From Corallium rubrum (taxonomy: Eukaryota > Cnidaria > Anthozoa > Scleralcyonacea > Coralliidae), in NCBI GenBank assembly GCA_964035015.1, contig OZ035999.1, forward strand, positions 1,566,627 through 1,630,626: a stretch of DNA of 64,000 nt. The letters run 5' to 3'. Positions 53,001-62,559 of this stretch are shown here, one piece after another (position 1 is the first letter of the stretch; every line of letters begins with the position of its first letter). A program made the translations under genes and the position numbers. The notes below the pieces were generated by a model. The model searched no databases. It was given only the letters and a program-made list of their open reading frames with translations, and was not told the DNA's origin.

Positions 53001-53611
53001 TCCTATATGTGCTACATACCAGGGGTGGATAAACTGTCGACGGTTCCCTCGCTGTTGGTCCATAGATGATATTCGGTTCGGCTGGGAAGTTTGCGCGAGG
53101 AAGGAGGCTTAGTGGTAGGGTATTCATCTTCTGCTGTAGCACTTGTTCAAGCTGACACGAGCAGACGTGTTGTGTATGCGGCGAGTGAGAGGCAAGCTGA
53201 CCTGCACCACTATCACAGCAACTGTGGCCACTCAAGAGAAACTACATGTTTGAAAACAATCAAACACTACAATTAGAAAACGCTAAAAGATTTGGGTACA
53301 GCCGAAATACTCGCAAAAGGATATCTCGGGTGAAGCCTGAAGAGTGAAGGACACACTCTCTGACGAAGGGCTTTCGTATGAGTGATTTCGGTAGTACACC
53401 AAACGTCACCTCTTTAATTTTTATTTCTACACTGCCACAAATGTTACAATTAGTTTTGTTTCAGATCGCTAAGACCAAGTTTGGCTTTATTACATTACAA
53501 TATGACTACTGAGTGAAAACTGCGATACAAGCTATTTTGTCTTGATATATATACAATCGCTTCTACCTGTGAGTTGTAGGGAAATCCAAACGCTGCAGTG
53601 AGTCCAGCCAT
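46927..53611 (-). CDS. Irx: Iroquois-class TALE homeobox gene (Irx)
   Basis: Transcription factor of the Iroquois family, nuclear and DNA-binding, used in embryonic patterning. Five exons (51826-53611 plus 50891-51222) join in phase; a sixth is tentative. The start ATG at 53611 has A at -3 and G at +4 and gives [15 protein letters not shown]. Exon 2 continues [12 protein letters not shown], matching the QFLM...CCESG N-terminal motif of Irx proteins. The homeodomain (about residues 143-205) is in exon 4, with TALE insertion NPYP, helix-3 [17 protein letters not shown] and Ala at the TALE-specific position of WFAN. Downstream are an Asp/Glu-rich tract and a Ser/Pro/Thr-rich region with TPPLTPP. 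The C-terminus is uncertain. The family call is very secure; the paralogue (Irx1/4-like or cnidarian-specific) is not resolved. Confidence 0.95.
47019..49850. other. DNA between Irx exon 5 and candidate exon 6
   Basis: Would be Irx intron if exon 6 is real. 47545-47625 and 47695-47760 are facing copies of the taacgccag / ctggcgtta repeat. 49060-49090 duplicates ctaggttaacgctag. 49255-49286 is a gacgtttcgagcgaagccct half repeat. No other gene seen. Confidence 0.45.
49750..49936 (-). mobile_element. tRNA-like SINE head, minus strand, with a partial duplicate
   Basis: At 49862-49936 the minus strand reads gtagctcaatggttggagcg and ttgtggcttcgaatctcg (A and B boxes). The A-box part recurs at 49768-49790. 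Confidence 0.6.
50031..50162. mobile_element. Inverted-repeat element (GAGAAGAG ... CTCTTCTC)
   Basis: gatatgagaattaagtgtaa faces ttacactcaattctcatatc; outer gagaagaga pairs with tcttctc. Confidence 0.7.
50163..50890. other. DNA just downstream of Irx exon 5
   Basis: No exon or repeat recognised. If exon 5 were terminal, its frame would end at a stop near 50760. Confidence 0.4.
50891..51222 (-). CDS. Irx: Irx exon 5: C-terminal regulatory region
   Basis: Acceptor tggtattgcag; a shared Asp codon joins it to exon 4. It encodes [33 protein letters not shown] and [18 protein letters not shown]. The KIIWPNA stretch recalls the KPKIWSLA motif of other Irx proteins (weak). Two overlapping donors exist, gtacgtaag (used here, phase 0) and gtaagt four nt on. 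Without splicing, the frame stays open to a stop at about 50760. Confidence 0.8.
51826..52205 (-). CDS. Irx: Irx exon 4: TALE homeodomain and acidic tract
   Basis: Acceptor ttttcgcag. The homeodomain spans about 51986-52174: [20 protein letters not shown] then [16 protein letters not shown] and [19 protein letters not shown]. It differs from the commonest Irx sequence by Tyr for Asn/Gln (WLYEH) and Leu for Ile (AILTKM). An acidic run [12 protein letters not shown] follows. Donor gtatat in phase 1 joins exon 5; reading through would instead stop three codons later. Confidence 0.95.
52672..52799 (-). CDS. Irx: Irx exon 3
   Basis: Encodes [18 protein letters not shown] then [18 protein letters not shown] up to FADR, ending in phase 2. 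Acceptor ttttgacacag, donor gtacgt. It is aromatic-rich, as is usual just before the Irx homeodomain. Confidence 0.86.
53020..53241 (-). CDS. Irx: Irx exon 2
   Basis: 74 codons, phase 0-0. Acceptor caaacatgtag, donor gtatgt. [17 protein letters not shown] joined to SQ of exon 1 recreates the conserved QFL...CC.SG motif; the rest ends EPSTVYPPL. Confidence 0.88.
53290..53400. repeat. Half copy of a GACGAAGGGC-type repeat in Irx intron 1
   Basis: gggtacagccgaaatactcg ... ctctgacgaagggctttcgt ... gtgatttcggtagtacacc. The ends ccgaaatact / agtgatttcgg face each other. Confidence 0.55.
53567..53611 (-). CDS. Irx: Irx exon 1 (start codon)
   Basis: 15 codons, [15 protein letters not shown], then donor gtagaag. 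FGFPYNSQ parallels the FGYPYSS..Q start of Irx proteins. Start context is aaaccATGG. Confidence 0.88.
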
Positions 53612-54297
53612 GGTTTAATTCTTGTATCAGTCCGGGAATAAAATCGTTATTGCAGTAGCCACAGTCCTTACCGCACTTTTTTAATCAATTAAAAGATAAT
53701 TCTTTGTGACTTAACGTAGTCGCTTTTCAACTTTAATGGCTTCCCGTTTCTTGTTCTTCTCGGGACAACGACGTACCAAAGCGTGCGTTGAGTTTTCCTT
53801 GGCCACAATATCCAAGAAGTGCGATATACGGGATGCCTGGGTGTAGCGGTGTTTGTCTGAACGGATGTTTGGTCAAGTTGTGATATCTTGTTCAATCACT
53901 TGGCATGTAGTTCTCGTACATGTCTCGCGGTCATCTCTGACACATTCTGACATGTTTTTAGACTATAGCACCAATCGAATTAACTTGGGAACAACTTGAC
54001 TATTGAAAAAGCGACAATGTGATTGGCAGGTGATGAGTTGTTAACTGGACTAACATTTATTATTGTCTGGCCTGAGCATAAAAATAGACATTGTTTGACA
54101 TCGTTACCCCGCCCATCTGGGTGCATTCGTTGCTGTGTGCCCCTCCTACCTGGGTCTTTTCCTCTATGTTTTGACTTTGTTTTGTGCGTAGCTGAGTAAA
54201 TGAAACCACTGCCTATTTGACACATTTAAGATTCTATTTACTTTAATACAAGAAGAGATATTAAACATTATATGGGATATTATTACTTTGATTGCAG

Positions 54298-54419
54298 GAA
54301 AGAAACGGTGTCTGGTTCGTTTAGGAGGTCGAAGTGAATCTTTTTCGAAGGCACCCGTCGCATGCGTCTTGACCGATCTGTACGAAAACGACGAAACAAT
54401 ATACTGCAGTGACTGCTAA
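54298..54419 (+). CDS. Possible terminal exon of an unknown plus-strand gene
   Basis: After acceptor ttactttgattgcag an open segment (two leading nt, then 39 codons) reads KKRCLVRLGGRSESFSKAPV, LTDLYENDETIYCSDC and TAA. Splice context is good, but the segment is short, unrecognised and has no visible upstream exon. It may be chance. Confidence 0.2.
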
Positions 54420-57400
54420 CGTTTGTTTTAAAAGCTGAAGTAATTGTCTTGAAACTAAAATGATTGGGCTAATTTGTGCGACCTCTGTGCTCTCCATAGT
54501 TGACTTTAGCTGTGATCGACTTATTGGGTTACGGCTAGGATGACTTAGAAACCAAAGGAGTTGGTTTAACCAGGGGTCGAGTCAACTCATGTCTGAACAC
54601 GTAGAAACGTTCTTGACGCACTTAGTTGTAGTTCGAAAGCTGGCAAAATGTTGGCCTTGTGGGACCAGTATTTAAACTGGCTGTCGTTGTATGTTTTGCA
54701 TTCAGCTGTTCGTAAACGGAATAGGAATGCTCATCAAATTTTCATAGGACCTGCACATGACAAAACACTGCTAAAACGTAAACTACAAACATTTGCCGGC
54801 GCTGTGGTAAACAAGCCAAATAAGCGCGAGTTTACGCTCGCCACAAACTCTTTGTCATTTCATTTGTTCTTGCGGCTTCATCGTGAATTAAAGAAATACA
54901 ATAAGCACCTTGAAGTTAAAAGCTTTTTGTCGAACGGCCAACAGGAAATGTGGAACTTTGATTAATCCGACATGATTAGATTGTGTTCATATCATGTTGT
55001 TGCCTAATGTGTACCAGTAATTCCTACATTCCTCTCCAACGTTTACTGTCGGCAATTTCGGCGACAAAACCACAACTCATAATATTTTGTTCTCTTCAAT
55101 ATTCAACATTCTTCTGTCGGCTATCTCGCCTCTGGCTCTGGTCTAGTTTTTTCTGGATTGCCGGGGAATTAGCTGGCGCATTGTTGTGTTGGCACACTCG
55201 TCGCACCTATATATACATATTCTTTGTAATCACTTGGCTTAAAATTGTCAGGGCTACGGGCACGGCTGTTTAGTTTTTGCATAATGTATTGTGGCAACAC
55301 TTCGTATGAACCAGATTAGGGTCTTGAGACAAATCAGGAGCGAATTGCAATCATAGCGTTGCAATCTATATGTAACAAGTGTAAGAAAGTGGAGTGCTGC
55401 ATAGGCAATGTTTTTGGAGTGGAGCAGGCTCGTTCGAAACGTCACTATTTCGTCGCTAATTTAAAACAAGTTTTCATGCAGTTTACCACCTTTTTACTTT
55501 GCATCTATCAAGTGTTCTGTTGCATATTGAGCGTGGATAAACGTTTAAAAGACGACTTTGTGTTGCAACTCTTTGGTAAAAGCGGTCAGAAAACGACTGG
55601 GTATCCCTTACATTCGCCTCGTATATCGTCACTTATCAGATGCAATTTAATCAATACGGTATCAGACAAAACCACTGATTCTCAAAAGCTAAATTTCGTT
55701 GATATTTCTTTAAACTCTGGCCGAGATTTGGCTAACCACTATCTTGTCAAACGGAAGTGCTACCGGAAAAGTCGATTAATATCGCTTGATGTGATAAATA
55801 ATTAATTAGAGAAGATTACTTTTGCAACAGCAATACTGTGCGTTTTCCACTGTCTTGTAGTCTTGGGTGGTCAAGACAGGCAAGACTTGAAAAACTCGGC
55901 ACCAGCGTCCGTGCGTTGAGCGAGTTTCAAACAGGTCAACGGTAATTAAGCAAACGATAATGGTTTAGAGCACGGATGTCGTGTTTTTGTTTTGCTTTTG
56001 TTCGAGGACTAGTTTCCGATGGTTTTTGCCAAAAGGTCTCTCTCTGGCACTTTTTTATTAAGTGAGAACCGAGCCGTGAACGGATTGTTGTTGTGACTGT
56101 TGTCTTCTAATCTGTCGTAATGAGCTTGTTAGTCGCTTTCGCCCTTATTCCCACGCGTAAATACATGGTCGGAGCTCCGTATTGCATCAGGTTTCCTTGT
56201 CTGAGCTGCAAATCGCGTGATCGCGTGAGGGAAAATGTTGCGTGATTACTTGCCTATTGCACTCAGGCGGATGACTGGTTTCGGAGGTGACCTTGAGAGC
56301 ACCCTGGCCCTGCATAATATTGTTTGGCCAATTCACCCATCACCATTTCCTTTTCGACACTTTCTCTGCCGACAGGCCCTCTCAGCTAACAAAATAATCT
56401 AATTGAAGAGCGAATAATAAACTAGCAATGATATCTTGACTTTATATAAACAAATTGTCTTCGCACCACATTTCTCGCCTACGAAGTATGGAGTCCCTAC
56501 GCCGCCGTACGAAGAATTGGGAGAGCGATATCGCGTACGGTGTAGCTAGAATATATATAGACTCGATGAACGTAGAAATAATCTTCAGGAGTCTGATCGA
56601 CTGGCAGCTTTTGTCATTGTCGTTATAATCTTCGAGCCGAACTTTGACCTACATCCGTGGTTATTAGGTGCATATAAAAGGAGCAATTAACTCTTACATT
56701 GACGCTTGGCGGAATTACTTTATTTACGCTGTTAAACACTGTGTCATAAGTACAACAGGGCTGTTGGACGTCTCGAATGCACGGAATTTTGCGCAAAGCG
56801 CCACGTCTCCGACCTAGAGCTTGCTGCGCTTGGGTTTCTTGCGCTGCGAGTCTGCGGCCCGGGAGAGCAACTGACCCGCCAAAAGAAAAGAAAAACAAAT
56901 CAACAAAACGAGCCAAAGTGGCGCTGTCAAAAGGTCATGACACAATTGCAGCGTGGAATTGCTTAATGACGCAGATTACAGCGTTGTTCATGCTCGTTGA
57001 ATTGACCCTGACGCTAAGGTCAAAATTAGTTAGCGCTTGATAGCTGCAACTTTTAACGGCCATCACAATCTGGTCCGTACACAACATTATCGTGTAAAAC
57101 AATTAGTCATTTCTGTGTCCGCTATTCCACTATTTTCTCGTGCAATCCGCGCCGTGCGAAAGGAACGGACGGCAAGAGGGCGCTTTATAAGGTATTTGTT
57201 CCCAAGACTAGCGTCATGACAACAGTGACGTCTGTAAATATTTTCACAGCAATTCGCCTCTTTATCCTCCATTTATCCGTGGCGTGAATATAATTCGAAC
57301 GAAACATCTGTTAACACTCCATGTGGTTATGCTAAAAGCGAAACAAGATATGAAACTCGACAGGGGAGGGGCAACCCCATTAAATGGAAAACGCGAGAGA

Positions 57401-58600
57401 CCAAGGACGATATCGTCGGAACGCGGCGCAATGCTTGTGCGGATCTTTGACGAAGAAAATCAAGAGACGACTTTTTCTCGAGTTCGCCCACTTAACCGCA
57501 TGTCTGTGTGCGACTGTGCGTTTCATCAACTTAGGGGGAAAAGTGATGACAAGATTAACAATGTCATGCACATGTTGTTTGACAAAACACACACCAGGGG
57601 CGTCTTGGTTTAGCCTTGAACATGTCTGGCTCGCTCCATGAGCATTGAGAGAGTCTCGTGTGGCGCGAACATCGCTTTTTGCACTTTGCTACGTTTATTG
57701 TGTTTATTAACTTTATTTGTTGGGACGTGCGCTCTTTCGTTTTATTGATTCAGCGTTAGTACTTGAATACTAGTAAGCCACATTTCGTAGTATAGGACAG
57801 ATTAATTATGAAAAGTTTCGACAATTTTCGGTACTAGAGGTAACTTCGAACAGAACGAGTACCCCTTTAATGTGCAATACTCAATAACCAATGGACATTG
57901 CATCATGATTGATGACCAGTGAGGTTAAATAATCATATTAAAGATGTAACGATTTGAACTGACAGCCATATTAAAAAAATGTGGAATCCAACTTTCAAAA
58001 TGTAGAACTGCAATTGAACAGCGATCCTCCTCCATCATAGCCTGTAAACAGACTGTCTTCAGGGGGGTGTGGCTTTGGGAGAAGAGAAGACAGTCTGTGG
58101 ACAATCCATTCAAAAATAAATTCTCTAGTCCGTGTGGCGGACTAATGTTCTGATTGGCTTATAATGTCTCTGCTACTTCCGTTTCTATTATGATTGGCCA
58201 ACGGTTTCTAACTTTCACGTTCATTATCAGAATGGTTGGGATCGTTTAATATTGTCGCTTGTGTTGCGACAAAATCGTTCAGTTAACTTCGAAATAATGA
58301 AGGTCATTTGCTGTGAAGCCGAGACATTTTGCTCAATTTTCAACGGGTTCAGTTTAGCAGAAAAATCCCCAGTGAAATCAGCGTGAGCTTCTGGAAAAGG
58401 CGGCTAGTGAATTGGCAAATCAACTGCCTTGGATACTTAAATATAGGACTAGAAGGAAATCGCGAGGTTTCCTTTTATTGCAGAGCAATGGCAGTCAATT
58501 AACGATATCGTCACTGAGTATTGTAAGTTATTTCGCCAGTTTAGATACGTCGAAGGCGAGTCACCTTGCAGTTTGTTTACATGCCAGGTGTCAAGGGGCG
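54420..58600. other. Repeat-poor region upstream of Irx
   Basis: About 4 kb with no microsatellite, MITE or SINE that I recognise until about 57.9 kb, unlike the rest of the window. GC is higher around 56.5-57.6 kb. Several short frames exist but none shows protein-family features. Candidate regulatory DNA for Irx or unseen exons of a neighbour. Confidence 0.4.
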
Positions 58601-58624
58601 GAAGGCTAATTATAGGGTTTGACG

Positions 58625-58662
58625 GCAGACGTTCTTTCTCCTCCCCCCGAAAGAACGTCTGC
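58625..58662. repeat. Hairpin with 13-bp arms
   Basis: gcagacgttcttt and aaagaacgtctgc around tctcctccccccg. Confidence 0.8.
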
Positions 58663-58868
58663 TCGCAGGCTACCTCCATCACTGAATCATTCCCACGTGG
58701 ATCATCTACCCTCCGGTCCCAAACAATTCTTCGTCGTTAGCGTGCGACTTTGAACGTTTACTGAACAAACAACAACTCAATTGATCCTGCTCAGTTGTTC
58801 TCTCGTGTGTTTCATATTTTAAATTTTAGCATATCGAATCTTAGCAATTTTTTCTATTATGCATCTTA

Positions 58869-58991
58869 AGTCTAGTTCAAACGTCGAACTTTTTGTGTAC
58901 CGAATCTAATGCAAATGAGCAAAAGCTTTGTTCGAGCTCATTTGCATGCATTAGATTCGGCATATGAAAAGTTCGACGTTTGAACTAGGCC
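58869..58991. mobile_element. MITE with CTAGTTCAAACGTCGAAC ends and TTA duplication
   Basis: ctagttcaaacgtcgaactt / aaaagttcgacgtttgaactag, then accgaatctaatgcaaatga facing its inverse. Flanked by TTA on both sides. Confidence 0.83.
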
Positions 58992-59236
58992 TTAGTATTG
59001 TAATAAACTAAAGTGTCTCGCCGGATTCGAGTCCTGAAACTATCATTGCTTCCTTCGTGCAGAGACAGACTTCTGCTTTGAATCTCTTCTCACCTAAATT
59101 CTTTCTACGTAAATTCCTTATACAGAAGGTAATTCGTCGCTTTCTGCATTCCTTAATATTCTAAATTCCTTCTTTCCTAAATTCTTTTCATCTTTCTAAT
59201 TTTGTTGCTAAATACTTAAATTCTTTATTTGTTTGC

Positions 59237-59396
<160 letters not shown>

Positions 59397-59547
59397 ACGA
59401 GCTTCTTTCTTCCCTTCCTTTCTACCTGTCTCCTTTCTTTCATTTTTTCCTACACTTCCTACTTGCGTCCTTTTCCTCCTTTCTTTTTTCCTTCCTTTTT
59501 TTCATTTTTCTCTTTCTTTCTGTCATTTTTTCTTCTTCCCTGCTTTC

Positions 59548-59709
59548 TTTCCTTCCTTCCTTCCTTCCTTCCTTCCTTCCTTCCTTCCTTCCTTCCTTCC
59601 TTCCTTCCTTCCTTCCTTCCTTCCTTCCTTCCTTCCTTCCTTCCTTCCTTCCTTCCTTCCTTCCTTCCTTCCTTCCTTCCTTCCTTCCTTCCTTCCTTCC
59701 TTCCTTCCT
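59548..59709. repeat. (CTTC)n microsatellite
   Basis: About 40 units. With the preceding (GCTT)n and the ttccttt-rich spacer it forms about 470 nt of pyrimidine-biased DNA. Confidence 0.98.
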
Positions 59710-59754
59710 GCCCGTCTGTCGGTCTTCGTTCGATTCTAATTCAGTCTATCCTTA

Positions 59755-59989
59755 AGGCCATGGCACACGAGGCAATTTTCCTTGCAACTTGCAACGCCGG
59801 TTTTTGTCTCGTTGCGTTGCGAAAAGTAGAAGCTGCTTCTACTTTCTCTGCCACTCGCAACGCAATTTTTCGTTGCGAGACTAGTTGTAAACATGGCGGG
59901 TGTCACGCGAGGAAATCTTTCTTGCAACTTGCAATACAACGCCATTGCGTTGCAAGTTGCAAGAAAAATTGCCTCGTGTGACATGGCCT
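59755..59989. mobile_element. MITE with AGGCCATGGCACACGAGGCAA ends and TTA duplication
   Basis: aggccatggcacacgaggca / tgcctcgtgtgacatggcct, then cttgcaacttgcaacg facing cgttgcaagttgcaag. Flanked by TTA at 59752-59754 and 59990-59992. It begins 45 nt after the (CTTC)n array. Confidence 0.87.
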
Positions 59990-60660
59990 TTAACCTTTTG
60001 TCGGTAAGTTCTTCTTTCTTTCTAAATCTCTTCATTTCTTTCCTAAATCTAGGGCCTTCTCTAGTTCCTTTTTAATTCCTAGCGTCCCTTCTTTCGTAAA
60101 TTTATTTTCTAAATTATTTCTTTTCGTACTTGTTCTCTTTATTACGCCTGTTTCATATAAAATCCATAAGCAGTCGCACAGCATTCGCAGAATTTTACGT
60201 CAACACAGATGGTCACAAACTGTCTACGGCAGGACCAAATTAAAGTTCAAAGTTGAACCAAGTTATAATTATCAGCTCTTGCATGCCTTGTGACAGTGTA
60301 ATGTTTTTGATTCCGACTTGTTGTAAAAATGCGTTCAGGTTGGACAATTGCGACGGGACGTTTCACGACACAGCTTGAAAGTCCTAAAACCCATAGAATA
60401 ACGGAGAAATAGATAGAATTTAACGTATTGTGAAGAATTGCTGTTCTTTTGCTAACCGTTATCACTCATTTGATACGCCAATAAACAGCTTAAGAAAAAA
60501 GATGGGATCCCGGTTGAGAACAGGAGGGGACAAAAACATCCAGTCCTGCCTTCTATGCAAACGACTGCTTGCATGCGGGCACTGATCAATGGATCGTTTT
60601 CTCTTACGTGATCGGTGGCCCAGTTGGGTTGGTGAAACAACACGAAATGTTTGAATAAGA
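59990..60660. other. Spacer after the MITE
   Basis: 59995-60130 continues a degenerate tttctaaatctcttcatttc pattern seen before the MITE. 60130-60660 is unique DNA with no gene seen. Confidence 0.4.
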
Positions 60661-62400
60661 ATAAAGTTAACAGATGAAATGCAAAGAAATTTGCGAATAT
60701 AAAAAATTCAGGAATGGAAAGAATTTTTAGAATATAAAATGTTTTAGAAATTTAAGGAATGTAAAGAATGTCAGGAATATAAAGAATTTCAGGAAAGTAA
60801 AGAACATCTTTATAAGACTACAGTCTTTGGGGTCGTCTTTTGAGATCGCCTTTCTATAAAAGGCTAAGTTTTTGGTTCATTTTTAAGGGGTCGTCTTTTT
60901 CGGGATCGTCTTTTAAGGTTTGTCTGTTTGGGATGGTATTGTTATGAAAGGACCATAGTCTTTGGGGGTTTTTTGGGAACGTAAAAATTCATGAATGAGA
61001 GGAATTTTAGGAATATAAATTTAATATAAATTTAAGAAATTAAACTAAAGAATATCAGGAATATAAAGCCTATATATAGTCTTTGGGATCGAATGTTAGG
61101 GTCGTTTTTATATAAATGATTATAGTCTTTGGGTCATGTCTTTATAAGGCTCCTTTTTTTTAAAAGAAAAAGTCTTTGGGGTCGATTTTATGGTCGTCTT
61201 TGTATAAAGACTAGTCTTTCTAGGCTTTTTTTTGACTAGGCTAAAAAGGCGTTAGAGCCGTCTGTTTGTCTTTAGGGTCGAATTTTAATTTTTGAACTGA
61301 GACGACTCCTAAAATGACGACCCCCAAAACGACGCTCCACAGGCTATAGGACGGCCCCTAAAAGGACAACCCAGGGGAAAAAACGACCTGAGGACTATAG
61401 TTTTTGATTATTAGACGACCCCTTGAAAAGAGGAACGCAAAAATACTACTCAAAGACTATAGTTTTTTTCATAAAAAAGCAACTCCAAAAAGACAACCCC
61501 CCAAAAGGCCAATTAGATTAGATTAGATATTAGATAATTAGTGATTTATATTGCGCATTGCGCATCATGTCGTAATGATCGAATGCACATTACAGTGTAC
61601 AACAGAATAGATAAATAGGTATAGCAATATATTTACAATACATGCATGAAATAGTTAAGATGTCCAATTTTCTATTAAAAAACGACTACAAAAATGACGA
61701 CCCCTAAAAAACGACCCCAAAAAATACAACGCAAAATTATCAGAGTTTTCCCTAAAAAGAACAACCCCAAAAATGACAGTTTTTTTTGTAAATATATATA
61801 TAGATTGTATGTTTTTTATAAAAAATATTCGTCACAAAAAAGACGACCCCTAAAGAGTCGACCACAAAGACTATAGTCTTTCAAAAAGAAACAACCCTAA
61901 AAAGACGACAAAAAGGAGGACCCCAAACACTAGTGTTTTTTATAAAAAACGACTCTAAAAAGACGACCCCAAAAATACGACGTAAAGATTATAGTTTTCC
62001 ATAAAAAAGACAACCCCAAAAGTGACAACTACAAGACTATAGTTTTTTTATGAAAAGGCGACTACAAAAATGACGACCCTAAAAGATGACCCTAAAGGAC
62101 GACCACAAAGAGTACAGGTTTACATAAAAATACGAGACCTAAAAAGACAACCCAATAAAGACAATCCCCAAAAAGAAGACCCAAAGACTATAGTCTTTCC
62201 ATAAATATAGATTATAGTTTTTTCATATAAAAACGACCCCAAAAAGACGACACTAAAAAGACGACTTAAGGACAAAAGTTCTCTTATTAAAAAGGAACCC
62301 CCAAAAAGACGACCCTGAAAAGACAACTACAAGAACTATAGTAAGAACAATTCCAAAATAGACGACCCGTAAAAACACGACCCCCAACCTCCTACCCAGG
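60660..62400. repeat. Degenerate array that changes strand near 61.3 kb
   Basis: 60660-60810 and 60985-61070 repeat aggaatataaagaattt. 60820-61270 repeats tatagtctttggggtcgtct. 61300-62380 repeats the inverse, aaaaagacgaccccaaagac with ctatag. A gattagattagat-bearing insert of about 160 bp lies at 61510-61670. Confidence 0.85.
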
Positions 62401-62559
62401 GCATTTTGTCTCCACGTTTTGAGGTCGGCGAAAATGGCCCTGACATCGGCTGGTCACGTGATACCCAGAATTTTGGGGTGTTATGGCAAGAACATGTATG
62501 CAGTCTGTGTTTTGTTTTTGTATAATACGTATACATGAATAATAAATGATAAATATTTA

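Noticed and set aside
53091-53276. Plus-strand frame over Irx exon 2
   Set aside because: Antisense shadow of a supported Irx exon.
54648-54965. 105-codon plus-strand frame
   Set aside because: No recognisable family, no splice support, ordinary length for chance in this composition; left as unproven.
55359-55805. 148-codon plus-strand frame
   Set aside because: No motif or signal that I recognise, and no neighbouring exon. It could be real, but the sequence alone does not support it.
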